The notes under the pieces were generated by a model, which worked only from the letters and a program-made list of their open reading frames with translations, ran no database searches and had not been told where the DNA came from. Positions 8,591 through 15,908 of a DNA stretch of 38,042 nt are shown piece after piece; position 1 is the first letter of the stretch; the number at the start of each line of letters is the position of its first letter. The DNA is from Oscillospiraceae bacterium (lineage in GTDB: Bacteria > Bacillota > Clostridia > Oscillospirales > Oscillospiraceae), in the NCBI GenBank assembly GCA_910574635.1, contig CAJTCG010000026.1, positions 1-38,042 on the forward strand. Direction: 5' to 3'. The position numbers and the translations under genes are program-made.

Positions 8591-9322
8591 TCATCTCGCC
8601 CCCTGCTGGCGGTCACAATATTTCTCTTTCTCTGTCACGCCCAGAATCCGCTCCACGTTGTTTTTGGCTGTGAGCAGTTCTATCATTTTTTCTCGCGTTT
8701 GCTTATACTCTGGATACCGCTTTTTGTTTTCCGCCTCCAACTTGGCATACTCCTGTTTCAGCGATTGTATGGACGGCAGTTTCTTCAAACCGAGGGAATC
8801 AAAGTACCGCTTCGCCGCTTGACAGGCCGTGATTTCACTTCTATGCTGTTCATAAAATTTCTCCCTTTTCCTGCCCGTCAATTTCCGATATTGGACGTAA
8901 ACTTCACGGGTCTTGGAGTACGTTCCGATGTGCCGTTGCAGTTCAGAAATATCTTTCATTCTTTGTTCGGCGGCTTTTATCTGATTGCCAAAATCGTTGA
9001 ATTTCTGCGATGCCGCATCACAGGTTTTCTCCAATTCTCCAAGGTTGGTCAGATTATTTTCCTGCAAGTATATGACCGTCTTAGCCATCTCCTTGAGGTT
9101 GAAGATTTTTGCCCACCGCTCGAATCCGGGTGAGCTGACCTGCTGCATTTTCGCTTGGATGTCAATCAAGAGATTGGGCTTGGACTTCACCGCCGCCTTT
9201 GTCCTGGGAGCGACGATCCGCTTGCCGGAAATGCGCTCTATGATTGCCGTTTCGGAGTAGTCCGCGCCGAGAGAATTACAGCGCACGAACCTCTTGCCAT
9301 TTGGAATTTTGAACGCAAGATG
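8591..9322 (-). pseudogene. Conjugative relaxase, C-terminal remnant
   Basis: The frame matches the C-terminal part of relaxases (MobA/VirD2-like nickases) of clostridial conjugative elements. It opens with HLAFKIPNGKRFVRCNSLG, the linker after the nickase domain. Long charged helices follow (LEKTCDAAS, KAAEQRMKDI, KLEAENKKRYPEY) to the stop at 8591. The nickase domain with its tyrosine and histidine triad is missing. At about 9322 the homology stops and the opposite strand becomes a racemase gene fragment. The open frame runs on to an ATG at 9589, but that part is only the antisense of the racemase, so the apparent 332-residue protein is a chimera made by the deletion. Confidence 0.75.
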
Positions 9323-9713
9323 TTTGGCGGACAAGATTGCCATCGTGACCATGATGAAGAATGTGATTCCTTTGGCAGAGGCCAATGTGGCGAAGGAGCA
9401 TTTCGACGGGCGCATCTGCTGCGTCCGCGCGATTGACATCCCTGTAGAAGAGCTGTCACAGCATGACAGGGTTGTGGATGCCCTGGTCCGTGAGTCTCTG
9501 GAGGCAATCCGGGTAGACGGAGCACAAGCAATTTCCTTGGGCTGCACTGCTATGGTCGGCGTGGCGGAGGATGTTCGCGACGCTCTCAAAAAGAATGGCT
9601 ACGAGATCCCGGTAATCGAAGCGGCTCAGGCGGCGGTTATGCTTCTGGAGGTGGAAGCCAGAATGCACTTGCTTCAGAGCCGGATTACCTACATGAGACC
9701 GCCGGAAAAATAA
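9320..9713 (+). pseudogene. Asp/Glu/hydantoin racemase, 3' fragment
   Basis: From LADKIAIVT onward this frame parallels the C-terminal 130 residues of the intact racemase at 9757-10470, to matching ends (SRITYMRPPEK against SRITYMRPPKK). It keeps the second catalytic cysteine in SLGCTAM but lacks the N-terminal half with the first cysteine. An ATG at 9294 could open the frame, but the residues before LADK are read from relaxase antisense sequence. The fragment is joined 3' to 3' with the relaxase remnant at about 9322 and is followed after 43 bases by the intact copy. It is probably what remains of a tandem duplicate. Confidence 0.8.
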
Positions 9714-9756
9714 TTTATCCACTGAGAAATGAGGACGCAATGAAAGGAGCACCGCA

Positions 9757-10470
9757 ATGTCGATAAAAATTAAGAACATTATTCCCGTGACAGGGGCTGT
9801 TGTCACTCCTGAAATGATTGCGTATATCGGGAAGTACCTGTCCCCGGACACACAGCTTATTACCTCCCAAATCAAAGTGGGAACGCCTTCTATTGAGTGT
9901 GCGTATGACGAAGTGCTTTGCAGTCCGGATATCCTCCGGCTATGCAAAGAAGGTGAAGACGAAGGCTGCGATGCCATCTTCATCAACTGCTATGGCGATC
10001 CGGCGGTAAGAGCCGCCAGAGAGTATGTGAACATCCCGGTGTTTGGCGGTTTTGAGCCGTCTATGTTCCTCTGCATGGGTCTTGCGGACAAGATCGGGAT
10101 TGTCACAGTTGTGAAAAATGTGGTTCCCCTGATTGAAGGCAACGTGGCAAAGGCTCACTTCGACGGACGAGTCTGCTGTGTCCGCTGTGTTGATATCCCG
10201 GTGCTTGATTTGCAGAATCATGAAAAAGTCGTGGCTGCATTGGTCCGAGAGTCCCTGAAAGCAATTCGTGAAGACGGAGCTCAGGCGATTTCTTTGGGCT
10301 GCACTGCTATGATCGACGTGGCGGAGGATGTCCAGGCCGCCCTCAAATCTCAGGGCTATGAGATTCCGGTAATTGAGGCGGCCCAAGCGGCGGTTATGCT
10401 TCTGGAGGTGGAGGCAAAGATGCATCTGCTTCAGAGCCGGATTACTTACATGAGACCTCCAAAAAAATAA
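9757..10470 (+). CDS. Aspartate/glutamate/hydantoin racemase family protein
   Basis: This is a 237-residue member of the Asp/Glu/hydantoin racemase superfamily (PF01177), cytosolic and cofactor-independent, using two cysteines as acid and base. The first is C78 in INCYGDP and the second C182 in SLGCTAM, both in the expected place. The glycine-rich IPVFGG strand and DKIGIVTV also fit. The substrate cannot be told from sequence: hydantoins, aspartate or another alpha-carbon acid are all possible. AAGGAG lies 9 bases before the start. A 3' fragment of a near copy precedes it and a terminator follows 19 bases after the stop, so it is probably transcribed alone. Its position inside conjugative-element debris suggests it came with, or was captured by, that element. 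Confidence 0.85.
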   Translation: MSIKIKNIIPVTGAVVTPEMIAYIGKYLSPDTQLITSQIKVGTPSIECAYDEVLCSPDILRLCKEGEDEGCDAIFINCYGDPAVRAAREYVNIPVFGGFEPSMFLCMGLADKIGIVTVVKNVVPLIEGNVAKAHFDGRVCCVRCVDIPVLDLQNHEKVVAALVRESLKAIREDGAQAISLGCTAMIDVAEDVQAALKSQGYEIPVIEAAQAAVMLLEVEAKMHLLQSRITYMRPPKK

Positions 10471-10489
10471 ATTCCCATTGCGGAAGAGG

Positions 10490-10518
10490 CCCAGTCTGTT
10501 GCAAACCAGACTGGGTTT
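10490..10518 (+). terminator. Terminator after the racemase gene
   Basis: CCCAGTCTG / CAGACTGGG pair as a perfect 9-bp stem around an 8-base loop, followed by TTTCTTCTGTT. It lies 19 bases past the racemase stop. Confidence 0.8.
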
Positions 10519-10596
10519 CTTCTGTTAATCAGAAAGAACCGCTTGCTCTACATGCGAGAGTCACAATATAGTTTCCCTTAGAGGTGTTGGTCTGTT

Positions 10597-10737
10597 TTTC
10601 CCTGTACTAAACGCAAAAACTTCCGGTGGTAACTTCTGGGGGCCTCATCATGACGCCCCCCTGGCCCGGAAAAAGGACAGGCCCCTCCCTTGGCGGAGGG
10701 GTCTGTCCTCTTTTCGGGAGTTATAGCAGCCGGTAGC
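10597..10737 (+). repeat. Left arm of a 141-bp imperfect inverted repeat
   Basis: This stretch is repeated in opposite orientation at 12804-12944 with scattered substitutions. Shared landmarks are CCTGTACTAAACG, GGTGGTAACTTCTGGGGGCC and the GGCGGAGGGGTCTGTCCTC terminator arm. The arm includes the last codons and the terminator of the HTH gene at 10721. Confidence 0.8.
10674..10709 (-). terminator. Terminator of the HTH gene
   Basis: A 15-bp stem (AGGACAGGCCCCTCC against GGAGGGGTCTGTCCT, one wobble pair) with a 6-base loop sits 11 bases past the stop of the minus-strand HTH gene. It is followed on that strand by a short T run. It lies inside the 141-bp inverted repeat. Confidence 0.75.
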
Positions 10738-10975
10738 AATTGGACGTACAGCTCCCGTTCTCCCTCCAGCGCGGTTCCGCCGCGATCCACCCGTCCTGCT
10801 GGAGCTCCCGCAGAGCCCGCTGGACCGTGGCTCTGGAGAGGCTCAGGTCCTTTGCGATGGTGCGGACCGAGGGCCAGCAGCGGCCCTCGGCGTTCGCACG
10901 GTGCTTGAGGTACATATAGACCGCCACGTCCCGGTGGGGAAGCTCGGCGGCATAGAGTGATTTAAAATATCCCAT
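10721..10975 (-). CDS. Small winged-helix protein of a conjugative element
   Basis: The 84-residue product has a clear winged helix-turn-helix: HRDVAVYMYLKHRAN, then WPSVRTIAKDLSLSRATVQRAL and a wing DGWIAAEPRW. This is the HTH_36 type, common in replication or transfer modules of Gram-positive conjugative elements. It could regulate the element or act as a small replication accessory factor. It lies 15 bases beyond the VirD4 exon stop on the same strand, so the two were probably co-transcribed. A second copy of its last few codons is found inverted at about 12805, in the other arm of the repeat. It looks complete. Confidence 0.75.
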   Translation of the reverse strand: MGYFKSLYAAELPHRDVAVYMYLKHRANAEGRCWPSVRTIAKDLSLSRATVQRALRELQQDGWIAAEPRWRENGSCTSNCYRLL

Positions 10976-10990
10976 AGGCGGCTCTCACGA

Positions 10991-11428
10991 TCAACCCCAT
11001 CGCCCAGTTCCCGCGGCCTTGCCTGTTCGGGATACTCCGGGAGGCGCTTGCTCGGGGATGGCAGGAGCAACCCGGCTCTGGAAGACCGCATTCTCCAGTT
11101 GCTGCTTGTTGGCGTAGGACACCGTCCGGGCGGCTTTTTCCTCTAGAATGTAGAGTTCCCCGAAGGTAATGCCCCAGTCCAGAAACAGCCGCAGCCGGGT
11201 CCGCATGGGGTGAGAGCCGGTCTTCATCACAACGAACTGGCCCTTGGGAATGGATTTCAGCTCATCCAGCGTCATGAGAGGACGCTCGATCATCTGGAGG
11301 GACTGGCTGGGGTCGTTCTTCCCCTTGCTGATGGAGCCGCTCAGCACTGTGCGGCTGCTCAGGGCCTTGGACAGCACCTCGGCGGTCTGGGAGTTGGGGG
11401 CGAAGCCGCCGAAGATCGTGCCGGCTAG
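10991..11428 (-). pseudogene. VirD4/TraG coupling protein, C-terminal exon
   Basis: The frame from LAGTIFGGFAP to the stop at 10991 (145 residues) matches the C-terminus of type IV coupling proteins of Tn1549-like elements. It shows TAEVLSKAL, GSISKGKNDPSQS, MIERPLMTLDELK, KGQFVVMKTG and DWGITFGELY. These ATPases feed relaxase-DNA to the conjugation channel. The N-terminal part with Walker A and B motifs is missing: upstream of residue 1 stands the 3' end of a group II intron. The intron's 5' exon is not present in the window, so the gene was cut by a rearrangement and not merely interrupted. The open frame continues to 11668 only through intron sequence. Confidence 0.8.
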
Positions 11429-11460
11429 GTCGGCGGAATTACTTCCGCTTTCCCGCCTAA

Positions 11461-11494
11461 GAACTGTACGTGACAGTTTCCTGTCATACAGCTC
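11461..11494 (-). ncRNA. Group II intron domain V
   Basis: A 34-nt hairpin on the minus strand starts GAGCTGTATGACAGG, has a GAAA tetraloop, and closes CTGTCACGTACAGTTC. It carries the catalytic AGC triad at its 5' base and the two-base bulge expected for domain V. It begins 10 bases past the stop codon of the intron protein. Confidence 0.85.
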
Positions 11495-11504
11495 AAGCAT
11501 TTCA

Positions 11505-12804
11505 TCACGCTTTCGCGCGGTGCTCCAGGAAAATACTCTGACAATGTTTGTGAACATAGGCCATGTTCTGCACTTCGTCTTTTCCACCCATAGGCTTCGG
11601 GATTTTATAGAAAATCTCCCGTTCATCGCAAATTTCCATGGGCTGGCCACAGTGATAGCAACGTCCATTTTGATTCCTCCAAACTTTCTTGAAACGTCCG
11701 GACAGCCGCTTCATACCATTTTGAAATTTCCGATAAGTAAAATATTCGGTGTCCAGATAGGGATTTGCGTCCATTCGTACTTTGGTGTGGCGAATAATAG
11801 GAACTTCTCCCAGCCGCATCAGTTCTGCTGTTTCCGTCGAGAATACCCAGTTCCGCATACCTTTGCTGTGCCAGTAATTAGCTGTTATCCATATGCGGTT
11901 CTTTTTCGGGTGGCGGCGTTTGGCCCACCGCCAGAGCATTTCATAAAGGATATGGTCCGCGCGGGAGAACGCGTTTTTTGCGCAGACAGATTGATGATAA
12001 TTTGCCCACCCGCGCAACTGACGGTTTAATACTCTGATGAGGTCCGCCTGTTTCCATACCTTTCCACGTTCAAGAACGGTTTCATGCAGACTGGTGTAAA
12101 AAGCTTTGATTGACTTTTGGGACGGTTTGACGATGAGCTTTCCCTTGAATTTGCGGAATGTCCAGCCCAGCATATCAAAACCATCGTTGATGTGCGTAAT
12201 GAGCGTCTTTTCCTCAGACAATTCCAATCCTCTGGTTTGCAGAAAGTCACGGATAATTTCTTTGGCTTCTTCCGCGATTTCTTTGGTAGCCGCCGTAACG
12301 ATAAAATCATCGGCATAGTGCACGAGATTCACCTTGTGGGCATTTTTGAAATGCAAATTGACTTTACCCAGATGGTTGGTGTGGAAACGGTCAGAGAGGA
12401 CTTTTTGCATCCCGTCCAGCGTCATGTTTGCGAGTATCGGAGAAATAATGCCGCCTTGGGGAGTACCTTCATCAGTAGGGAACAGTTCATCTCTAAAAAT
12501 GAAATCCGCTTTCAGGAATTGTTTGAGTACAGATTTGTCCATGGGGATATGCTCAATAAGCCAATCATGGCTGATGTGGTCGAAGCATCCCTTGATGTCA
12601 CCCTCTAGGACCCATTGGGGGGATTTTGTGTGGCTCAAGGTTTTGAAAATATGCTCACAGCAATCCTGCGCACAACGTCCTTTGCGAAAACCGTATGACT
12701 TTGTATCCGCCATCGTTTCAGCTGCCGGGTCAAGGGCGAGTGCGTAAAGGGCCTACATGGCTCTGTCGTACATACAGGGGATACCAAGGGGGCGCTTCTT
12801 TAGG
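11505..12804 (-). pseudogene. Group II intron reverse transcriptase/maturase (LtrA-like), broken
   Basis: Counting from the ATG at 12713, the frame shows the palm with TPQGGIISP at 84-92 and YADD at 133-136. Maturase domain X follows (RGWANYH, RADHILYEMLWRWAKRRHP), then a C-terminal HNH-type endonuclease with CYHCG and a closing HKHC. Upstream of 12713 the same frame continues with ALALDPAAET, then a TAG at 12753-12755 in the place of the CAG (Q) of the conserved MQAL, then LKKRPLGIPCMYDRAM. Homology stops at about 12804. The gene therefore has two lesions, a nonsense codon and loss of its first roughly 90 residues. Confidence 0.82.
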
Positions 12805-12944
12805 TATCGGCTGCCATAACTTCCGAAAAGAGGACAGACCCCTCCGCCAAGGGAGGACTCTGCCGTTTTTGAGGGCCAGGAGGGCGTCATGGTGAGGCCC
12901 CCAGAAGTTACCACCTGAAGGTTTTACGTTTAGTACAGGGAAAT
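12804..12944 (-). repeat. Right arm of the 141-bp inverted repeat
   Basis: This is an inverted copy of 10597-10737. It opens on the plus strand with TATCGGCTGCCATAA, equivalent to the last codons and stop of the HTH gene (TACCGGCTGCTATAA), and ends at TACAGGGAAA. Its outer edge toward the intron marks the break in the intron protein frame. Confidence 0.8.
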
Positions 12945-13148
12945 AACAACTGACTGCATTTAATATCCGGACTTTTTTGTTAGAATAGGAATCATGCGTG
13001 TGACAGCTCATCCCTGCTGCATACGGTTTTAAAATTTTCCTATGTGGGTGTAATATTATGCCGTTCCGAAACAACATAACATATATAAGACTGCCGCAGT
13101 CCCTCCAGAGCTTCCCACGCTTGTGAAACCATTAAAGGTGTGATGTAC
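12945..13148 (+). other. Intergenic leader before the large lipoprotein gene
   Basis: No gene is visible here. It is AT-rich, with TTAGAAT near 12985 and TAATATTA near 13050 as possible -10 boxes, but neither has a good -35 partner at 17 bases. The promoter of the following gene is therefore left open. Confidence 0.35.
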
Positions 13149-15404
13149 ATGCGATCATTAAAAGTTTATCCTCGCCATTATTCTTCTCAAAGCACTCCCG
13201 GAGAAAAGGCCGCTTCCTATCGCCGTAGGGAGCGCATTTGGCCGACGCTCTGGTGCGCTGTCTTAATCATCGCTCTAGCCGCCTTGACCAGCGCCTGTTC
13301 CGCTGGCGAATCCGAAATATCGGAGGCGGCGGAGACCGAGCCTTTGACAGCGGAGGAGTTGTATGTCTTCAACCATCAATCCTTCAACCAGAACAACAAC
13401 CGTAACGGCTTCGACCTCAACCAGTTTCTGCTCATGGCCGTGGAAGCCCCGGAAGACTACCGGAAAATTGACCTCTATCAGCTCTTTTATAACGGAATCT
13501 ATAACGGAACTCCAAAATTTGCGGACTGCACTGAGGAAGAGCGTCAGGCCGTAGCAGACGTGAGATGTGACGGTCATGTCCCGTATGTGGACCTCATCAA
13601 GTGTCCCGCAGACCAGATGAACGAGGTTTTACAGGAATTCCTGGGCCTTAGTCTGGAGGACATGGACGGGGTGGGTCTGGACCGCTTCACATATCTCCCG
13701 GAATACGACGCCTATTACGACTTCCACAGCGATGCGAATTGTCCCGGCAAGGTAAATTTCCTTTCTGGAGAGAGGAAAGGCAGCAAGGTTCTCTTGTATT
13801 ACGAAAGTGACTCTTTTCCGGTTCTCAGCAGCAAGGACGGCTCCCCTGTCCATCCGGATGGAACGAGGTTGAACTGCCTGACGCTGGAAGAACAAGAATC
13901 CGGCTGGTATCACTTTCTGAGCAACTGGCGTTGCCATAAGCCCTCCCTCCCCACGGCTTACCCGGCTGGAGAGCCGGAGCTGACCATTCCGCTGGACGGC
14001 TTGGAGCCCTATAAGCCGGAGGCGGTGACGGTGAAGCGGCATACGGGGGACGTGGCGGAACCCCTCTATCAAGCCGCCTTTTCAGGGAACCCTTTCAGGG
14101 TGGAAGTCTACCGCTCCACAGAGGGCAGTCTGTACGCCGCCGTGGCAGGCTCGGGGACGGAGCGGGACTGCTTCCTTTCCTTCCCGAAGAACGACCTCGG
14201 CTGGACGGCGGAAGGATTTGCAAGCACATTCGGTTATCCCGACGGTAAAGGCTTTGTATTCACGTACTACCGTCAGATTGGCGACAGCTATTCCCAAGTC
14301 CACGACTATTTTACCTTCTCTGAAGATGGCGTCCCCTCCCGGCTGCTCCAAACCGTAGGGACAGCAGAAGAAACGGACCTGAATGGCGACGGAATCCCGG
14401 AGTTGACAGTTTCCAGGCCAGGAGCAAACCAGATGCTGTTTTTCCTGCGGGACGGTGAAATCTACCAGGCGGACGTCACGGCTCTCATCCAGGACGCCTG
14501 GCCCGAGGCAAAGTATCTGGAGTGCGGACTCTGGAACGCGGAAAGGCGAAACCTCAGCCTCACCGCTCAGGTCCCTTTCCCCGGCTTAGAGGATGTGTCC
14601 GCCGCCGCCTCCCGGACGCTGTGGTTTGACGGGGAAGTCCTTCGGCTTTACAAGGACTACAGCGTTTACTCCGATCACGTAAAGCTGGGCCTTGACGCTC
14701 CGGCATATGTGCTGGATGCAGCCCAAGACTTTGTCCAAGGACAATTCGACGCTCTGGCAGCGGATGGCTACGGCTGGGACGGCTCCGGAAACTACGATGA
14801 GGGAAATGCCGGACTGGGGAACGTGGTCTGGGACGACTGGCGGATCAACGGTTTGATAGGTCCCTATTACGAAACTGCGGGGGACATTCAGGTAGAAATC
14901 TGGAGGATCAACTACGATACCCATACCGTCACGCCGGATCGGGTCATGCTGCCAGGCGCTTCCTACCGGGATGAGGACGGTTGGTGCATGATCGGTCTTC
15001 CCTTTTGTGATTATTTGTACTTCCAACTGGACACGGAAGGAAACTGGGCATTCCTATTCTCGAAACCGGAATATGACTGTTCTCCCGGCTCGCCGCTGTT
15101 CTGGTGGGATATGGTCTATCAGATGTTGAGCATGGACCTTCTGCAGCTTTCAGACCTGAGCGTCGATGAACTGCTTGCGCCGCTGGCAGAAGGCCGTACC
15201 GCCGCTTTCTTCAACCATTTAGGAGAAGCGCCGCAGGTTGAACAGGAACAAATTCTGTTCCATCTAGCGCGAACGATCCAGGAAAACCCTGACCGGACGG
15301 AATACGCAGACTGCGTGAACACCCTGCGTGGAAACGGAGAATATGACCTTACCGATGCAGGCCGGGCGGTGTGGGAGCATTTGCAAAGCGCCGTAGGTCC
15401 CTAA
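13149..15404 (+). CDS. Large predicted lipoprotein, function unknown
   Basis: The product of about 751 residues starts with basic residues and a hydrophobic stretch (LWCAVLIIALAALTSAC) that ends in a lipobox, so it should be exported and lipid-anchored. The N-terminal segment before the lipobox is long (about 50 residues). The mature part is acidic and rich in aromatic residues, with a calcium-loop-like DLNGDGIPEL and tryptophan-rich segments (WDDWRING, GSPLFWWDM). I recognise no enzyme motif. ATG 13149 is chosen over GTG 13140 and ATG 13143 because AAAGG sits 10 bases upstream of it, at proper distance. It stands alone on the plus strand, converging with a truncated sigma gene, and borders the conjugative debris. 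Confidence 0.75.
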   Translation: MRSLKVYPRHYSSQSTPGEKAASYRRRERIWPTLWCAVLIIALAALTSACSAGESEISEAAETEPLTAEELYVFNHQSFNQNNNRNGFDLNQFLLMAVEAPEDYRKIDLYQLFYNGIYNGTPKFADCTEEERQAVADVRCDGHVPYVDLIKCPADQMNEVLQEFLGLSLEDMDGVGLDRFTYLPEYDAYYDFHSDANCPGKVNFLSGERKGSKVLLYYESDSFPVLSSKDGSPVHPDGTRLNCLTLEEQESGWYHFLSNWRCHKPSLPTAYPAGEPELTIPLDGLEPYKPEAVTVKRHTGDVAEPLYQAAFSGNPFRVEVYRSTEGSLYAAVAGSGTERDCFLSFPKNDLGWTAEGFASTFGYPDGKGFVFTYYRQIGDSYSQVHDYFTFSEDGVPSRLLQTVGTAEETDLNGDGIPELTVSRPGANQMLFFLRDGEIYQADVTALIQDAWPEAKYLECGLWNAERRNLSLTAQVPFPGLEDVSAAASRTLWFDGEVLRLYKDYSVYSDHVKLGLDAPAYVLDAAQDFVQGQFDALAADGYGWDGSGNYDEGNAGLGNVVWDDWRINGLIGPYYETAGDIQVEIWRINYDTHTVTPDRVMLPGASYRDEDGWCMIGLPFCDYLYFQLDTEGNWAFLFSKPEYDCSPGSPLFWWDMVYQMLSMDLLQLSDLSVDELLAPLAEGRTAAFFNHLGEAPQVEQEQILFHLARTIQENPDRTEYADCVNTLRGNGEYDLTDAGRAVWEHLQSAVGP

Positions 15405-15500
15405 CGGCGCTCATCAAGAAACACTGGATAATTAAATGTCGTTTCTTCTTCGGCCTCTTATTTGTTTCAAGCGCATTCCAGGAAGAATTACTCGTCCACT

Positions 15501-15767
15501 TTATTCCAGCATTTCTCTGCGGGCCCCTTTCTCTCTGCGTCGCCGCAGGGCCTCTCCAAGCAGGTTCCGCAGTGTGGCGACCAAATAGGCGGTGGGAGAA
15601 GAATTCTGTTCCCGGATCGCGGGAGCCTTGACCATAAAGAGCAAGAAGGCATCTTGTGTAATTTCTTCCGCCTCTTCAACGGTGAGCCCCGCCCGCATAG
15701 CAATGGATACCATTTTCGGCGAACACTGTAAATACAGATTGTCAAACCAGTCTTTCTGCGACTCCAC
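15501..15767 (-). pseudogene. ECF sigma factor, truncated after region 2
   Basis: The 88-residue frame starts at a GTG (15767) with AGGAGAG about 8 bases upstream. It closely follows the N-terminal half of the ECF sigma factor at 35226-35783: both read VESxKDWxDxLYLQxSPKMVxxAMRAG. It then shows EEITQDAFLLF and ATLRNLLGEALRRR, the region 2 core-binding and -10-melting helices. After GARREMLE it stops, and no region 4 (-35 recognition) is found in the following 96 bases. It is either a dead copy or a free region 2 fragment. It is the only coding trace between the lipoprotein gene and the nucleotidase operon. Confidence 0.75.
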
Positions 15768-15838
15768 GCGGCACTCTCCTCTCTGTAGCAATCTTGATCT
15801 GGAACAGAAAATTCATCGTTGATTTGTGTCCGCTGCGC

Positions 15839-15874
15839 AAAGCGGCCCCGGCTTGTGGAAGTCGGGGCCGCTTT
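15839..15874 (-). terminator. Strong hairpin after the phn/nucleotidase operon
   Basis: AAAGCGGCCCCG and CGGGGCCGCTTT form a perfect 12-bp stem with a 12-base loop, 35 bases past the nucleotidase stop. The T run on the minus strand is short (TTTG), so it may be a weak terminator or an RNA-stabilising end. Confidence 0.6.
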
Positions 15875-15908
15875 CATGATGGCGCAGGTTACAAAGAACC
15901 GCAAGGCT

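Larger units (their letters stand above)
11429..12804 (-). mobile_element. Group II intron, 5'-truncated, inserted in virD4
   Basis: The element has an intron-encoded protein, domain V and a domain VI-like stem (GCGGAA/TTCCGC with loop GTAA), in the right order. The 3' end is set at 11429, where the intron would end in AC and the coupling-protein frame resumes with LAGTIFGG. The 5' part is lost: at about 12804 the sequence passes directly into an inverted-repeat arm. The first roughly 90 residues of the protein and all 5' ribozyme domains I-III are therefore absent. It cannot splice by itself. Confidence 0.8.

Noticed and set aside
9323..9589. N-terminal 89 residues of a 332-residue minus-strand open frame
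   Set aside because: It is the exact antisense of the racemase fragment and has no resemblance to relaxases, so it is a product of the junction and not coding.
11429..11668. N-terminal part of a 225-residue minus-strand open frame
   Set aside because: It crosses intron domains V and VI and overlaps the end of the maturase in another frame. Only the VirD4 part from 11428 down is real.
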